From NCBI GenBank assembly GCA_020687605.1, contig JAJEQY010000029.1, forward strand, positions 1 to 37,283: a stretch of DNA of 37,283 bases, given 5' to 3'. How positions within the stretch are numbered: position 1 is the stretch's first letter; every line of letters begins with the position of its first letter. This document shows positions 7,986-15,905 of the stretch, piece after piece. Under the pieces are notes generated by a model. That model saw only the letters and a program-made list of their open reading frames with translations. It searched no databases and was not told the DNA's origin. The stretch comes from Intestinimonas aquisgranensis. GTDB lineage: Bacteria; Bacillota; Clostridia; Oscillospirales; Oscillospiraceae. A program made the position numbers and the translations under genes.

Positions 7986-10076
7986 ATGAAACGGATATTC
8001 AACAATGCAATATCGCTGATGGTTGTAGTGATCGTCCTCTTCCTGGTGATCCCTCTGCCCACCTTCATGCTGGACATCCTCATCGTGGTGAACATCTCCC
8101 TGTCTATCATGATCCTCATGATTACCATGAGCATCTCGGAGCCGCTGGAATTTTCCATTTTCCCATCCCTGCTCCTGATTACCACCCTGTTCCGGCTGGG
8201 ACTGAATGTGTCCTCCACCCGGCTCATCCTCTCCAACGGAGGCAACGCCGGCGTGGTCATCAAGTCCTTTGGACAGCTCATTACCCAGGGCAATATTGTC
8301 ATCGGTGTGCTGATCTTCCTCATCATCGTGCTGGTGCAGTTCATCGTCATCACCAAAGGCGCCGAGCGTGTGTCTGAGGTGGCCGCACGGTTCACCCTGG
8401 ACGCCATGCCCGGCAAGCAGATGGCCATTGACGCCGACCTGAGCTCCGGACTGATCGACGAGAAAGAGGCACGCCTGCGCCGCTATAAGATCCAAAAGGA
8501 AGCCGACTTCTACGGCGCTATGGACGGCGCCACCAAGATCGTTAAGGGCGACGCCGTCATGTCCCTCATCATCACGGTCATCAACTTTGTGGCCGGCCTC
8601 ATCATCGGCATGGTTCAAGGCGGTGGTGACCTGGCTACCGTAGTGAGCACCTACTCGATCGCCACCATCGGCGACGGCCTGGTCTCCCAGCTGCCCGCCC
8701 TGATGATCTCCACCGCCACCGGCATGATCGTGACCCGTTCTGTCTCTGATGGCAGTCTGAACACCGATGTGATCAGTCAGTTCAAGGCCCAGCCCAGAGC
8801 CATCCTCTCCACAGGCATCATCCTTGCCCTGCTCGGCCTGATCCCCGGCGCTCCCACCCTACCGCTGCTGGCGGTGGGCGTGGCACTGGCCGCAGGCGGC
8901 TACCTTGGCAGCCAGAAGATGAAGAAGGAGACTGCCGGAGAGGAACAGGCCGCGGTGGAGAGCGCCGCACCGGTGCCTGAGACCAAGGCGCCCAGCGAGG
9001 CGGAGTATTACAAAGACATCAACAACGTCTATTCCCTCCTGACGGTGGAACCCATCGAGATGGAGTTCGGGTACAGCCTGATCCCCCTGGTGGATGAGAA
9101 CAGCGGCGGCAAGCTCATCAACCGTATCGTCATTTTCCGCCGCCAGTACGCCCAAGATATGGGTTTTGTCATCCCCTCCATCCGGCTCCATGACGGGGCG
9201 TCTCTGGGTACCAACCAGTACGTCATCCGCATCCGCGGAGAGGAAGTGGCCTCCGGCGAGATCCTGGTGGACTACTACCTGGCCCTGGAGCCTGCCAACC
9301 CCAGCGGCGAGATCGACGGCATCGAGACGGTGGAGCCGGCCTACGGCATCCCCTCCAGGTGGATCCTGCCGGAGAACAAGGAGATGGCGGAGATCTATGG
9401 CTACACGGTGATCTCCCCCCTGACGGTGATGCTCACCCACCTCTCCGAGACCATCAAGAAGCACGCCTACGAGCTGTTGAACCGCAGCGAGACCATGCTC
9501 CTGGTGGAAAACCTGAAAAAGACGGAGCCGGAGCTGGTGGCCGATGCCATTCCCAATGTGGTGACCTACGCCAATCTGGAGAAGATCCTCCGCAGCCTTC
9601 TGAAAGAGGGCATCCCCATCAAGGATCTGAGCACCATTCTGGAAACCATCGTGGATGCCGGCTCCACCACCCGGGACATCGATCTCATTACGGAACAGGT
9701 TCGGGGCGCCTTGAGCCGGACCATTACCCGGAAGTTCTGCGACAACGGCCAGCTCCGGGTGGTGACGCTGGATGCGGGGCTGGAGACCAAGATCCTCTCC
9801 TCCCTTACCAAGAACGACCGCGGCGTCTATCTGGCACTGAGTCCGGATATCATGCAGCAGGTCATCTCCCAGCTCGGGGAGCTGCGCAAGAAGTTCAACG
9901 AGATCTCCCAGACACCCATCGTGCTGACCAGCCAGGTGATCCGTGTCTATGTCAGCCGGATGATCGCACAGTTTTACCCGGACATCTATGTGCTCTCCTT
10001 TAACGAGATCACCAGCAACGTACAGATCCAAGCCATCGGAAACATCACGCTCCAGCCCCAGGAGCAGCACGTCTGA
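7986..10076 (+). CDS. flhA: Flagellar export protein FlhA
   Basis: Large export-gate subunit (696 residues). The N-terminal half (to about residue 310) has around eight membrane segments and the FHIPEP-type loop, seen here as FRLGLNVSSTRLIL and, in the cytoplasmic loop, LDAMPGKQMAIDADL. The C-terminal half (about 340-690) is the soluble ring domain that binds chaperone-substrate complexes. Only weak purine-rich sequence precedes the ATG. The next gene is the sigma factor; the usual flhF and flhG are missing at this point (25-base gap). Confidence 0.96.
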   Translation: MKRIFNNAISLMVVVIVLFLVIPLPTFMLDILIVVNISLSIMILMITMSISEPLEFSIFPSLLLITTLFRLGLNVSSTRLILSNGGNAGVVIKSFGQLITQGNIVIGVLIFLIIVLVQFIVITKGAERVSEVAARFTLDAMPGKQMAIDADLSSGLIDEKEARLRRYKIQKEADFYGAMDGATKIVKGDAVMSLIITVINFVAGLIIGMVQGGGDLATVVSTYSIATIGDGLVSQLPALMISTATGMIVTRSVSDGSLNTDVISQFKAQPRAILSTGIILALLGLIPGAPTLPLLAVGVALAAGGYLGSQKMKKETAGEEQAAVESAAPVPETKAPSEAEYYKDINNVYSLLTVEPIEMEFGYSLIPLVDENSGGKLINRIVIFRRQYAQDMGFVIPSIRLHDGASLGTNQYVIRIRGEEVASGEILVDYYLALEPANPSGEIDGIETVEPAYGIPSRWILPENKEMAEIYGYTVISPLTVMLTHLSETIKKHAYELLNRSETMLLVENLKKTEPELVADAIPNVVTYANLEKILRSLLKEGIPIKDLSTILETIVDAGSTTRDIDLITEQVRGALSRTITRKFCDNGQLRVVTLDAGLETKILSSLTKNDRGVYLALSPDIMQQVISQLGELRKKFNEISQTPIVLTSQVIRVYVSRMIAQFYPDIYVLSFNEITSNVQIQAIGNITLQPQEQHV

Positions 10077-10100
10077 TAGAGGAAAGGAGGCGAGGCAGAC

Positions 10101-10916
10101 ATGTGTGCAGAGACAAGTACTGCCACGGCTGTGGCGGAACAGACACCGGCACTGTCCCAGGAGGAGATCGACAGCCTGGACAACGATACTCTCATCCGGC
10201 TCTATAAGGAAACCGGTGACGAATCACTCAAATGGGCACTGGTGCTTCGCTTTCAGGACCAGATCCGGCGGGTAGCGTTACGGACCTGTGGACTGTACAC
10301 CAGCTTCAGTCAGCTGGACGACGTGGTCCATGAGGGAATTTTGACGCTGCTGAGTGCGGTTGACCGCTTCGATCCCTCCAAGGGGGTGAAGCTGGAGACC
10401 TATGTGGCCAAGCGCCTGCGGGGCATGGTCATTGACTTGAGCCGGAAACAGGACTGGCTGCCCCGTCAGCTCCGCCAGACCTCCAACAAGCTCACCCGGA
10501 CGGTGGACGAGCTCTCGGTGGAGCTGGGGCACATGCCGGTGAGCCAGGAGGTGGCCGACCGCCTGGGAGTCAGTAAGGAAGAGTATGAGAAGATGCTCTC
10601 CGAGACGGCGGGCGCCAACCTTCTCTCCTTTGAGACGCTGCTGGACAGCTACGGCAGCGGAGCGGGACAGGCGTCTGAGGACTATAACGACCCGGCGGAG
10701 GAATTTTGTGAGGAACAGGAACTCCGCGAGTGCCTCGCCAAAGGGATCGCCTCCCTGCGGCCCAATGAGCGGATGGTCCTCTCCCTCTACTATGAAAAGG
10801 AACTTACCATGAAGGAGATCGCCCAGGTGATGGGGGTGAGCCCGCCACGGGTCTCACAGCTTCACAGCCACGCCATACAGCGGCTGCGCTCTTACATGAA
10901 GGAACAGCTTGGGTAA
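10101..10916 (+). CDS. fliA: FliA/WhiG-type sigma factor (sigma-28, SigD)
   Basis: Alternative sigma factor for late flagellar and chemotaxis genes, 271 residues. Region 2 is seen from about residue 45 to 115 (FDPSKGVKLETYVAKRLRG), followed by DWLPRQLRQ, the typical FliA/SigD/WhiG signature. Region 4 has LRPNERMVLSLYYEKELTM and VSPPRVSQLHSHAIQRLR as helix-turn-helix. The first 40 residues are an extension compared with B. subtilis SigD and contain LSQEEIDSL (residues 18-26), similar to the CheY-docking peptide of FliM/FliY in this cluster. AAAGGAGG lies 10 bases before the ATG. Confidence 0.93.
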   Translation: MCAETSTATAVAEQTPALSQEEIDSLDNDTLIRLYKETGDESLKWALVLRFQDQIRRVALRTCGLYTSFSQLDDVVHEGILTLLSAVDRFDPSKGVKLETYVAKRLRGMVIDLSRKQDWLPRQLRQTSNKLTRTVDELSVELGHMPVSQEVADRLGVSKEEYEKMLSETAGANLLSFETLLDSYGSGAGQASEDYNDPAEEFCEEQELRECLAKGIASLRPNERMVLSLYYEKELTMKEIAQVMGVSPPRVSQLHSHAIQRLRSYMKEQLG

Positions 10917-10936
10917 CGGAAAAGGAAGGAACGGAT

Positions 10937-11689
10937 ATGACAAGAGGATTTTACGATCTGACCTCCGGGATGCTCTCCCAGAGCCGCAGGCTGGATGTGG
11001 TGGGCAACAACATGACCAATATTACCACCCCGGGCTATAAGGCTGAGACCTACACGGACACCACCTTTGATGAGGTGCTCCTCAGCCGGGTGGGCAACAA
11101 GGACAAGAGCGGCAGCACCGTCATCGGTCAGGGCAGCTATATTCTGGCGCCCAGCCAGCTCTATGTGGACTACCAGCAGGGAACGGTGGAGGAGACCGGA
11201 CTGAACCTGGATTTTGCCATCCAGGGAGACGGCTTCTTCGCCGTCCAGACCGACAACGGCACCGAGTATACCCGGGACGGCAGCTTTTCTCTGGATGGGG
11301 AGGGCTATCTGTATCTCCCCGGCCACGGCCGGGTACTGGGGATGGACGGACAGCCCATCCAGCTCTCCAGCGACCAGATCCAGGCTGACGGCTATGGCCG
11401 GATCTTTGACGAGAACGGCGGCTATTACGGACAGGTGGGCGTTTTCACCTTCCAGGACAACGGCCAGCTGACCATCAATGACAGCGGACTCTTCGGAACT
11501 GGCGGCCAGGCAGCCACGGCCACGGAGCGCCCTGTTCTCTGGCGGAGCGTGGAGAATTCCAATGTGGATATGCTCCAGGAGATGAGCCGGATGATGAGTG
11601 CCCAGCGTGCCCTCCAGAGCGCCTCTCAGGTGCTCAAGCTCTACGACGGTGTCCTGACCAAGGCCACCACAGAGCTGGGCCGGATGTGA
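10937..11689 (+). CDS. Flagellar hook-basal body (rod) protein, FlgF/FlgG family, FlhO/FlhP-like
   Basis: Axial rod protein of 250 residues. The N-terminal helix with SRRLDVVGNNMTNITTPGYK is the flagellar basal-body rod motif; the middle IQGDGFFAVQTDNGTEYTRDG is the FlgF/FlgG signature; the C-terminus (about 205-250) is the paired amphipathic helix with NVDMLQEMSRMMSAQRAL. The N-terminal pattern with FDEVLLSRVG is closer to B. subtilis FlhO/FlhP than to E. coli FlgG. It may have arisen by duplication with the next gene. No signal peptide is present, as expected for export through the flagellar gate. AAAGGAAGGA precedes the ATG. Confidence 0.88.
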   Translation: MTRGFYDLTSGMLSQSRRLDVVGNNMTNITTPGYKAETYTDTTFDEVLLSRVGNKDKSGSTVIGQGSYILAPSQLYVDYQQGTVEETGLNLDFAIQGDGFFAVQTDNGTEYTRDGSFSLDGEGYLYLPGHGRVLGMDGQPIQLSSDQIQADGYGRIFDENGGYYGQVGVFTFQDNGQLTINDSGLFGTGGQAATATERPVLWRSVENSNVDMLQEMSRMMSAQRALQSASQVLKLYDGVLTKATTELGRM

Positions 11690-11704
11690 TAGGAGGTCAG
11701 TAAT

Positions 11705-12433
11705 ATGCTTCAGGCCTTTTACAGTGCCGCTGTCGGCGCACAGCAGCAGATGGACCGCATGGACGTCCACGGCAACAACATCGCGAATGTGAATACTTAC
11801 GGTTACAAGGCGGAAAAGCCCGCTTTCGGTGTGCTGATGAACACCATGGTGAACGGGGTGGATGGCGCTCAGCTCCCCAAGGGCAGCGGCGCCGCCATGG
11901 TGTCCACCGCCACCGATTTCCGGCAGTCCGATCTGGAGGAGACGGGGCGGGACCAGGATTATGCCATCATCGGCGACGGGTTCTTTGCCCTTTATGATCC
12001 CTCCACCCAGGAGATCTCCTACACCCGGGACGGCTCCTTCACGATATCCTCCTTTCAGGAGACCAATGATGACGGAGCGCCGGAGACGGTGTGGTACCTG
12101 AGCGACGGCGAGGGACGGCAGGTGCTGGACACCAGCGGTTATCCCATTGTGGTCACAGATCCCACGGCAGAGCAGTCGGTGGGGGCCTTTCTCATCCAGT
12201 ACGAGGACGGCCTTCAGCACGCGGGCAGCCAGCGTTTCCTGACCGGTGACAAGAACGGCGCGGTATGGATCAGTACGGCGGAGGTGCGCCGCGGGGTGCT
12301 GGAGACCTCCAACACCGACCTGGCCACCGAGCTGGGAAAGGTCATCGAGACCCAGCGGGCGTACAGCTATGCCCTGCGGATGGTCACCACCGCCGATGAG
12401 GTGGAGACCACCATCAACAATCTGACCAACTGA
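11705..12433 (+). CDS. Flagellar hook-basal body (rod) protein, FlgF/FlgG family
   Basis: Second rod protein, 242 residues. It has the N-terminal motif MDVHGNNIANVNTYGYK, the central IIGDGFFALYDPSTQEISYT RDG block (split here only for display) and the C-terminal ETSNTDLATELGKVIETQRA helix. It is shorter and more divergent than its neighbour. TAGGAGGT at 11689-11696 gives a strong ribosome binding site. Whether this one is the FlgF-like or FlgG-like member cannot be settled by eye. Confidence 0.87.
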   Translation: MLQAFYSAAVGAQQQMDRMDVHGNNIANVNTYGYKAEKPAFGVLMNTMVNGVDGAQLPKGSGAAMVSTATDFRQSDLEETGRDQDYAIIGDGFFALYDPSTQEISYTRDGSFTISSFQETNDDGAPETVWYLSDGEGRQVLDTSGYPIVVTDPTAEQSVGAFLIQYEDGLQHAGSQRFLTGDKNGAVWISTAEVRRGVLETSNTDLATELGKVIETQRAYSYALRMVTTADEVETTINNLTN

Positions 12434-12458
12434 GTATGAAACCATTGCGTAGGTGGGG

Positions 12459-13085
12459 ATGCAGGTGAAAAACTATCAAGAATTGAACATGTTGGAGCTG
12501 GACACCCTGCGGGAGATCGGCAGTATCGGTACCGGCAACGCGGCCACCGCCCTCTCCAGCATACTGGGCTGTACGGTGCGCATCGAGACACCGGAGGTCC
12601 GCATCATGGGCTACAACGAGGCCATGGACTGGATCGGCGGCCCCGAGGTGGTGACGGCGGGCGTCCTGGCCCGTGTGGAAGGGGAGATCAGCGGTATCAT
12701 GCTCTCCGTCCAGCAGATGGAATTTGTCAATCTGGCACTCAACCGGGTGATGGGCCGTCAGGTCAGCTCCTATGAGGAGCTGGACGAGCTGGATATCTCG
12801 GCACTTCTGGAGGTGGGCAACATCATGATTTCCGCCTTCATCAACGCCCTGGCCGGACTCACCGACATGACCATTCGGCTGTCGGTGCCTGCCTTCGCCA
12901 TCGATATGCAGGGTGCCATCATCGCGGTGCCTATGGCAGAGTTCGGAGGTCAGTCGGACCACATTATGGCCATCGGCGCCGATCTGATCTGTGACGGTCA
13001 GACCGTGCCCTGCCGCATCCTGCTCTCACCGGATATTCGCTCCCTCAATTTTCTCCTGAAGCGTCTGGGGGTATTGGATGAATGA
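12459..13085 (+). CDS. cheC: CheY-P phosphatase CheC
   Basis: CheC-family phosphatase and partner of CheD, about 208 residues. Two pseudo-symmetric active sites are expected. The second, SALLEVGN, is intact; in the first, the usual EIGN reads EIGS (codon AGT), so the catalytic Asn is lost there. The flanking GTGNAATALSSIL is otherwise typical. Start options are GTG 12453, ATG 12459 and GTG 12465; the purine stretch AGGTGGGG at 12451-12458 would fit GTG 12465 best by spacing. It overlaps cheD by 8 bases, as CheC and CheD act as a complex. Confidence 0.92.
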   Translation: MQVKNYQELNMLELDTLREIGSIGTGNAATALSSILGCTVRIETPEVRIMGYNEAMDWIGGPEVVTAGVLARVEGEISGIMLSVQQMEFVNLALNRVMGRQVSSYEELDELDISALLEVGNIMISAFINALAGLTDMTIRLSVPAFAIDMQGAIIAVPMAEFGGQSDHIMAIGADLICDGQTVPCRILLSPDIRSLNFLLKRLGVLDE

Positions 13086-13560
13086 TAGACTGGTGGTGGG
13101 CATCGCCGACATGAAGCTGCGCCAGTACGAAGGCGAGTTGATCACCTACGCCCTGGGCTCCTGCATCGGGATCTGCTTTTATGATCCCACGATCAAGCTT
13201 GCGGCACTGCTCCACATCATGCTGCCCCTCAACATGGAGACCGGCAGGAAAAATCCGCTCAAATACGCCGATACCGGTATTCGGGAAACTCTGCGCATGA
13301 TGGAGGCCAGGGGAGCCCGGCGCGGCCGTATCACGGCCAAGATCGCCGGCGGCGCCAAGATGTTCGACGTACCCGGAGGCGGGAGCCTGGGCAACATCGG
13401 GCAGCGAAACATTGAAAGCGTCCATCTGAACCTGAAGAAGGAGGGCATCCGCCTGCTGAAGGAGGATGTGGGCGGTACATCGGCGCGAACCCTCTGGTTT
13501 GACGCCGCCACCGGCATCGGCTATATCCGCAGCTATGGCAAGCCGGAGGGTATTTTGTAA
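13078..13560 (+). CDS. cheD: Chemoreceptor glutamine deamidase CheD
   Basis: Deamidates glutamines of methyl-accepting chemotaxis proteins and stimulates CheC. The 160 residues include the catalytic Cys29 in YALGSCIGIC and His46 in LLHIMLP, and the conserved KIAGGAKMF and NIGQRN blocks. Translation is probably coupled to cheC through the 8-base overlap. Length and motifs are normal. Confidence 0.95.
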   Translation: MNDRLVVGIADMKLRQYEGELITYALGSCIGICFYDPTIKLAALLHIMLPLNMETGRKNPLKYADTGIRETLRMMEARGARRGRITAKIAGGAKMFDVPGGGSLGNIGQRNIESVHLNLKKEGIRLLKEDVGGTSARTLWFDAATGIGYIRSYGKPEGIL

Positions 13561-13591
13561 CGATCAACTGAGAAAGCGGGGGATCTAACGC

Positions 13592-14530
13592 ATGGAGAAG
13601 GAAAAGAATGGGATCTTGTTGGAATCCGGGACCAACGAGATGGAGATCATGGAGTTTACCATTGAGGGGAACCTCTATGGCATCAATGTGGCCAAGGTCC
13701 GGGAGATCATGATGTCGGCGCCGGTCCACGCCATGCCCCATTCCCACCCGGCAGTGGAGGGCATTTTCAAGCCCCGGGATCTGGTGATCACGGTTGTGGA
13801 CCTGCCCAAATATCTGGCCCGGCATGATGTGCCGAAGGGGGAGAAGGACCTCTTCATTATCACGAACTTCAACAAGATGTTCATTGCCTTCCGTGTCCAT
13901 ACGGTGGTGGGGATCAGCCGCATCTCCTGGAAGGATATCCAGAAGCCGGACAATACAGTCTCCGGCGGGCCGGACGGCGTGGCCACCGGCATCGCTCAGT
14001 GCGGGGACGACCTGGTGACCATCCTGGACTTTGAACGGATTGTGGCGGAGATCGCTCCGGAGACCACCATCCAGATGAGCGAGGTGGAGGCCCTGGGCAA
14101 GCGGAGCCGCAGCAGTCAGCCCATCTGGGTGGCCGAGGACTCCATCCTCCTGTCCCGGATGATCCAGGAGGCCCTGACCAAGGCGGGTTACAGCAATCTG
14201 CGGATGTTCTCCAACGGCGCCGAGCTGTGGGAGGCGGTGCAGGAGTGGAAGGGCGCGGAGGATCAGGAGGAGCATGTAGCCCTCATCATCACCGACCTGG
14301 AAATGCCCCAGATGGATGGTCACCGCCTGACCAAGCTCCTCAAGTCCACCGACGGGCTCAAGCACATCCCCGTTATCATCTTCTCCTCCCTGATTACGGA
14401 CGAGATGTACATCAAGGGCAAGCAGCTGGGAGCGGATGAACAGCTGAGTAAACCGGAGATCGGCCATCTGATCGGTGTCATCGATCACCTGCTGGCCAAG
14501 AACGTAGCCGGAAAGGGGACACGGGCATGA
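13592..14530 (+). CDS. cheV: Chemotaxis coupling protein CheV (CheW-receiver)
   Basis: Adaptor that couples receptors to CheA and is tuned by phosphorylation. Residues 20-165 form a CheW-like domain; residues about 182-305 form a receiver with phosphoacceptor Asp235 in ITDLEMPQMDG and a conserved SKPEI lysine. 312 residues is the usual CheV size. Its last codons overlap the next gene by four bases (ATGA), so the EAL-like/HDOD protein downstream is likely translated with it. Confidence 0.93.
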   Translation: MEKEKNGILLESGTNEMEIMEFTIEGNLYGINVAKVREIMMSAPVHAMPHSHPAVEGIFKPRDLVITVVDLPKYLARHDVPKGEKDLFIITNFNKMFIAFRVHTVVGISRISWKDIQKPDNTVSGGPDGVATGIAQCGDDLVTILDFERIVAEIAPETTIQMSEVEALGKRSRSSQPIWVAEDSILLSRMIQEALTKAGYSNLRMFSNGAELWEAVQEWKGAEDQEEHVALIITDLEMPQMDGHRLTKLLKSTDGLKHIPVIIFSSLITDEMYIKGKQLGADEQLSKPEIGHLIGVIDHLLAKNVAGKGTRA

Positions 14531-15819
14531 GCAGCAAGTATATCGTACGGCAGCCCATCAAGGATCGGGACAGTAAAATTATCGGTTATGAGATTCAGTA
14601 CCACGGGGAAAACCAGGCCTTTGGCGGAGATAAGACGGCGCCCGCCAACGACTTCGCGGCCGCGGACACCATTTACAGTTTTCTGACTCAGAACACCGAC
14701 AAGGTTCTGAAGGGCTCCCTCAACTTCATGACCTTCACGGTCACCCTCCTCATGAAAAAGACGCCGCGGCTCTTTGACAAAAACGAGCTGGTCATCCAGA
14801 TCGACGACAGCGTCCTCATCCACCCGCTGGCCATGCATATGGTGCAGCAGTATGTGAAGGAAGGCTACCAGGTGGCCGTGAACGAGTTCCAGTTCGCACC
14901 ACGGTATCTGGCCCTTTTGGACAGCATAAACTATATCAAACTCAATCTCCAGAGTACGCCCATGGTCACGCTGAAGAATATCGTGGACATTGCCCACAGC
15001 ATGAATAAAAAGTGTGTGGCCATCGGGGTGGACCGGGAGGACCTCTATCAGAAGGCCCTGAGCCTGGGTGTGGACGCCATGGAGGGTACCTGTGTGGCGG
15101 AGAAGCTCACCACCAAGGCCCACAGCAGCGGCTATCTCCAGAGCAACTTCTTCCGCCTCCTCATGGCCATCACCAGAGATGAGCCTGATGTGGAAGAGAT
15201 CGAGCAGATCATCTCTGTGGACGCTACGCTGACCTACGGCATTCTAAAGATGGTCAACTCCTGCTACTTTGCCCTGCGCCACCGGGTGACCTCCGTGCGT
15301 CAGGCCATCACCATCATGGGCTTGGGTGAGCTGCGGCAGTGGGCCTACCTGCTCAGTGCCAGCAACGCGGAAAATCAGATCGAGGAGGGAGCCGAAGAGT
15401 TCCTGCGCCTCTCCTTTATGCGCGCCAGCTTCTGCAACAGCCTCATGAACTACGCCAAGGATATGCCCATCTCCAAGCCGGACGCCTATCTGATGGGTAT
15501 GTTCTCCACCCTCAACTACCTCATCGATGCGCCGCTGGATGAGATTCTGGCTCAGATTCCCCTGCGGCAGGAGGTCAAGGATGGACTGCTCAAGCACGAG
15601 GGCCGCTGTGGCATGCTCTTTGATCTGGCTCTGAGCTACGAGCGGGCGGATTGGGGGAAAATTGACCAGTTGGCCAATGGGCTGGGTATTCCCACCAACC
15701 TGCTCACCAGTCTGTATTTTAACTGCATGGAGGAAGTAGACCGGGTGTGGAAGGACATTACCAGTCCCAGCCCGGCCCAGATCCAGACGGATAACAAGTC
15801 CCAGCCGGAGCAGGCATAA
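14527..15819 (+). CDS. EAL-like/HDOD signalling protein (YuxH family)
   Basis: Two-domain protein of 430 residues. Residues 1-205 fold like an EAL domain but the signature is YEIQYH where active enzymes have E(A/L)LxR, and other metal ligands are not evident, so c-di-GMP hydrolysis is unlikely. Residues about 205-400 are an HDOD domain (SNFFRLLMAI ... IMGLGELRQW). Such proteins act as non-catalytic signalling modules. The four-base overlap with cheV suggests a role tied to chemotaxis. The C-terminal tail is Pro/Gln-rich. Confidence 0.85.
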   Translation: MSSKYIVRQPIKDRDSKIIGYEIQYHGENQAFGGDKTAPANDFAAADTIYSFLTQNTDKVLKGSLNFMTFTVTLLMKKTPRLFDKNELVIQIDDSVLIHPLAMHMVQQYVKEGYQVAVNEFQFAPRYLALLDSINYIKLNLQSTPMVTLKNIVDIAHSMNKKCVAIGVDREDLYQKALSLGVDAMEGTCVAEKLTTKAHSSGYLQSNFFRLLMAITRDEPDVEEIEQIISVDATLTYGILKMVNSCYFALRHRVTSVRQAITIMGLGELRQWAYLLSASNAENQIEEGAEEFLRLSFMRASFCNSLMNYAKDMPISKPDAYLMGMFSTLNYLIDAPLDEILAQIPLRQEVKDGLLKHEGRCGMLFDLALSYERADWGKIDQLANGLGIPTNLLTSLYFNCMEEVDRVWKDITSPSPAQIQTDNKSQPEQA

Positions 15820-15827
15820 AAGCAATG

Positions 15828-15857
15828 CGGGGCGGGTGGCATATGCCAACCGCCCCG
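15828..15857 (+). terminator. GC-rich hairpin between the HDOD and GGDEF-EAL genes
   Basis: CGGGGCGG (15828-15835) pairs with CCGCCCCG (15850-15857); inside it TGGC and GCCA pair around ATAT after one G/A mismatch. Only a weak T-rich stretch follows (TATTCT), so it may be an attenuator or RNA-stability element rather than a strong terminator. Confidence 0.4.
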
Positions 15858-15905
15858 TATTCTGCTATAGGCCGGGGCGCGACCCGCAGATCAGGAGGAA
15901 AAAAG

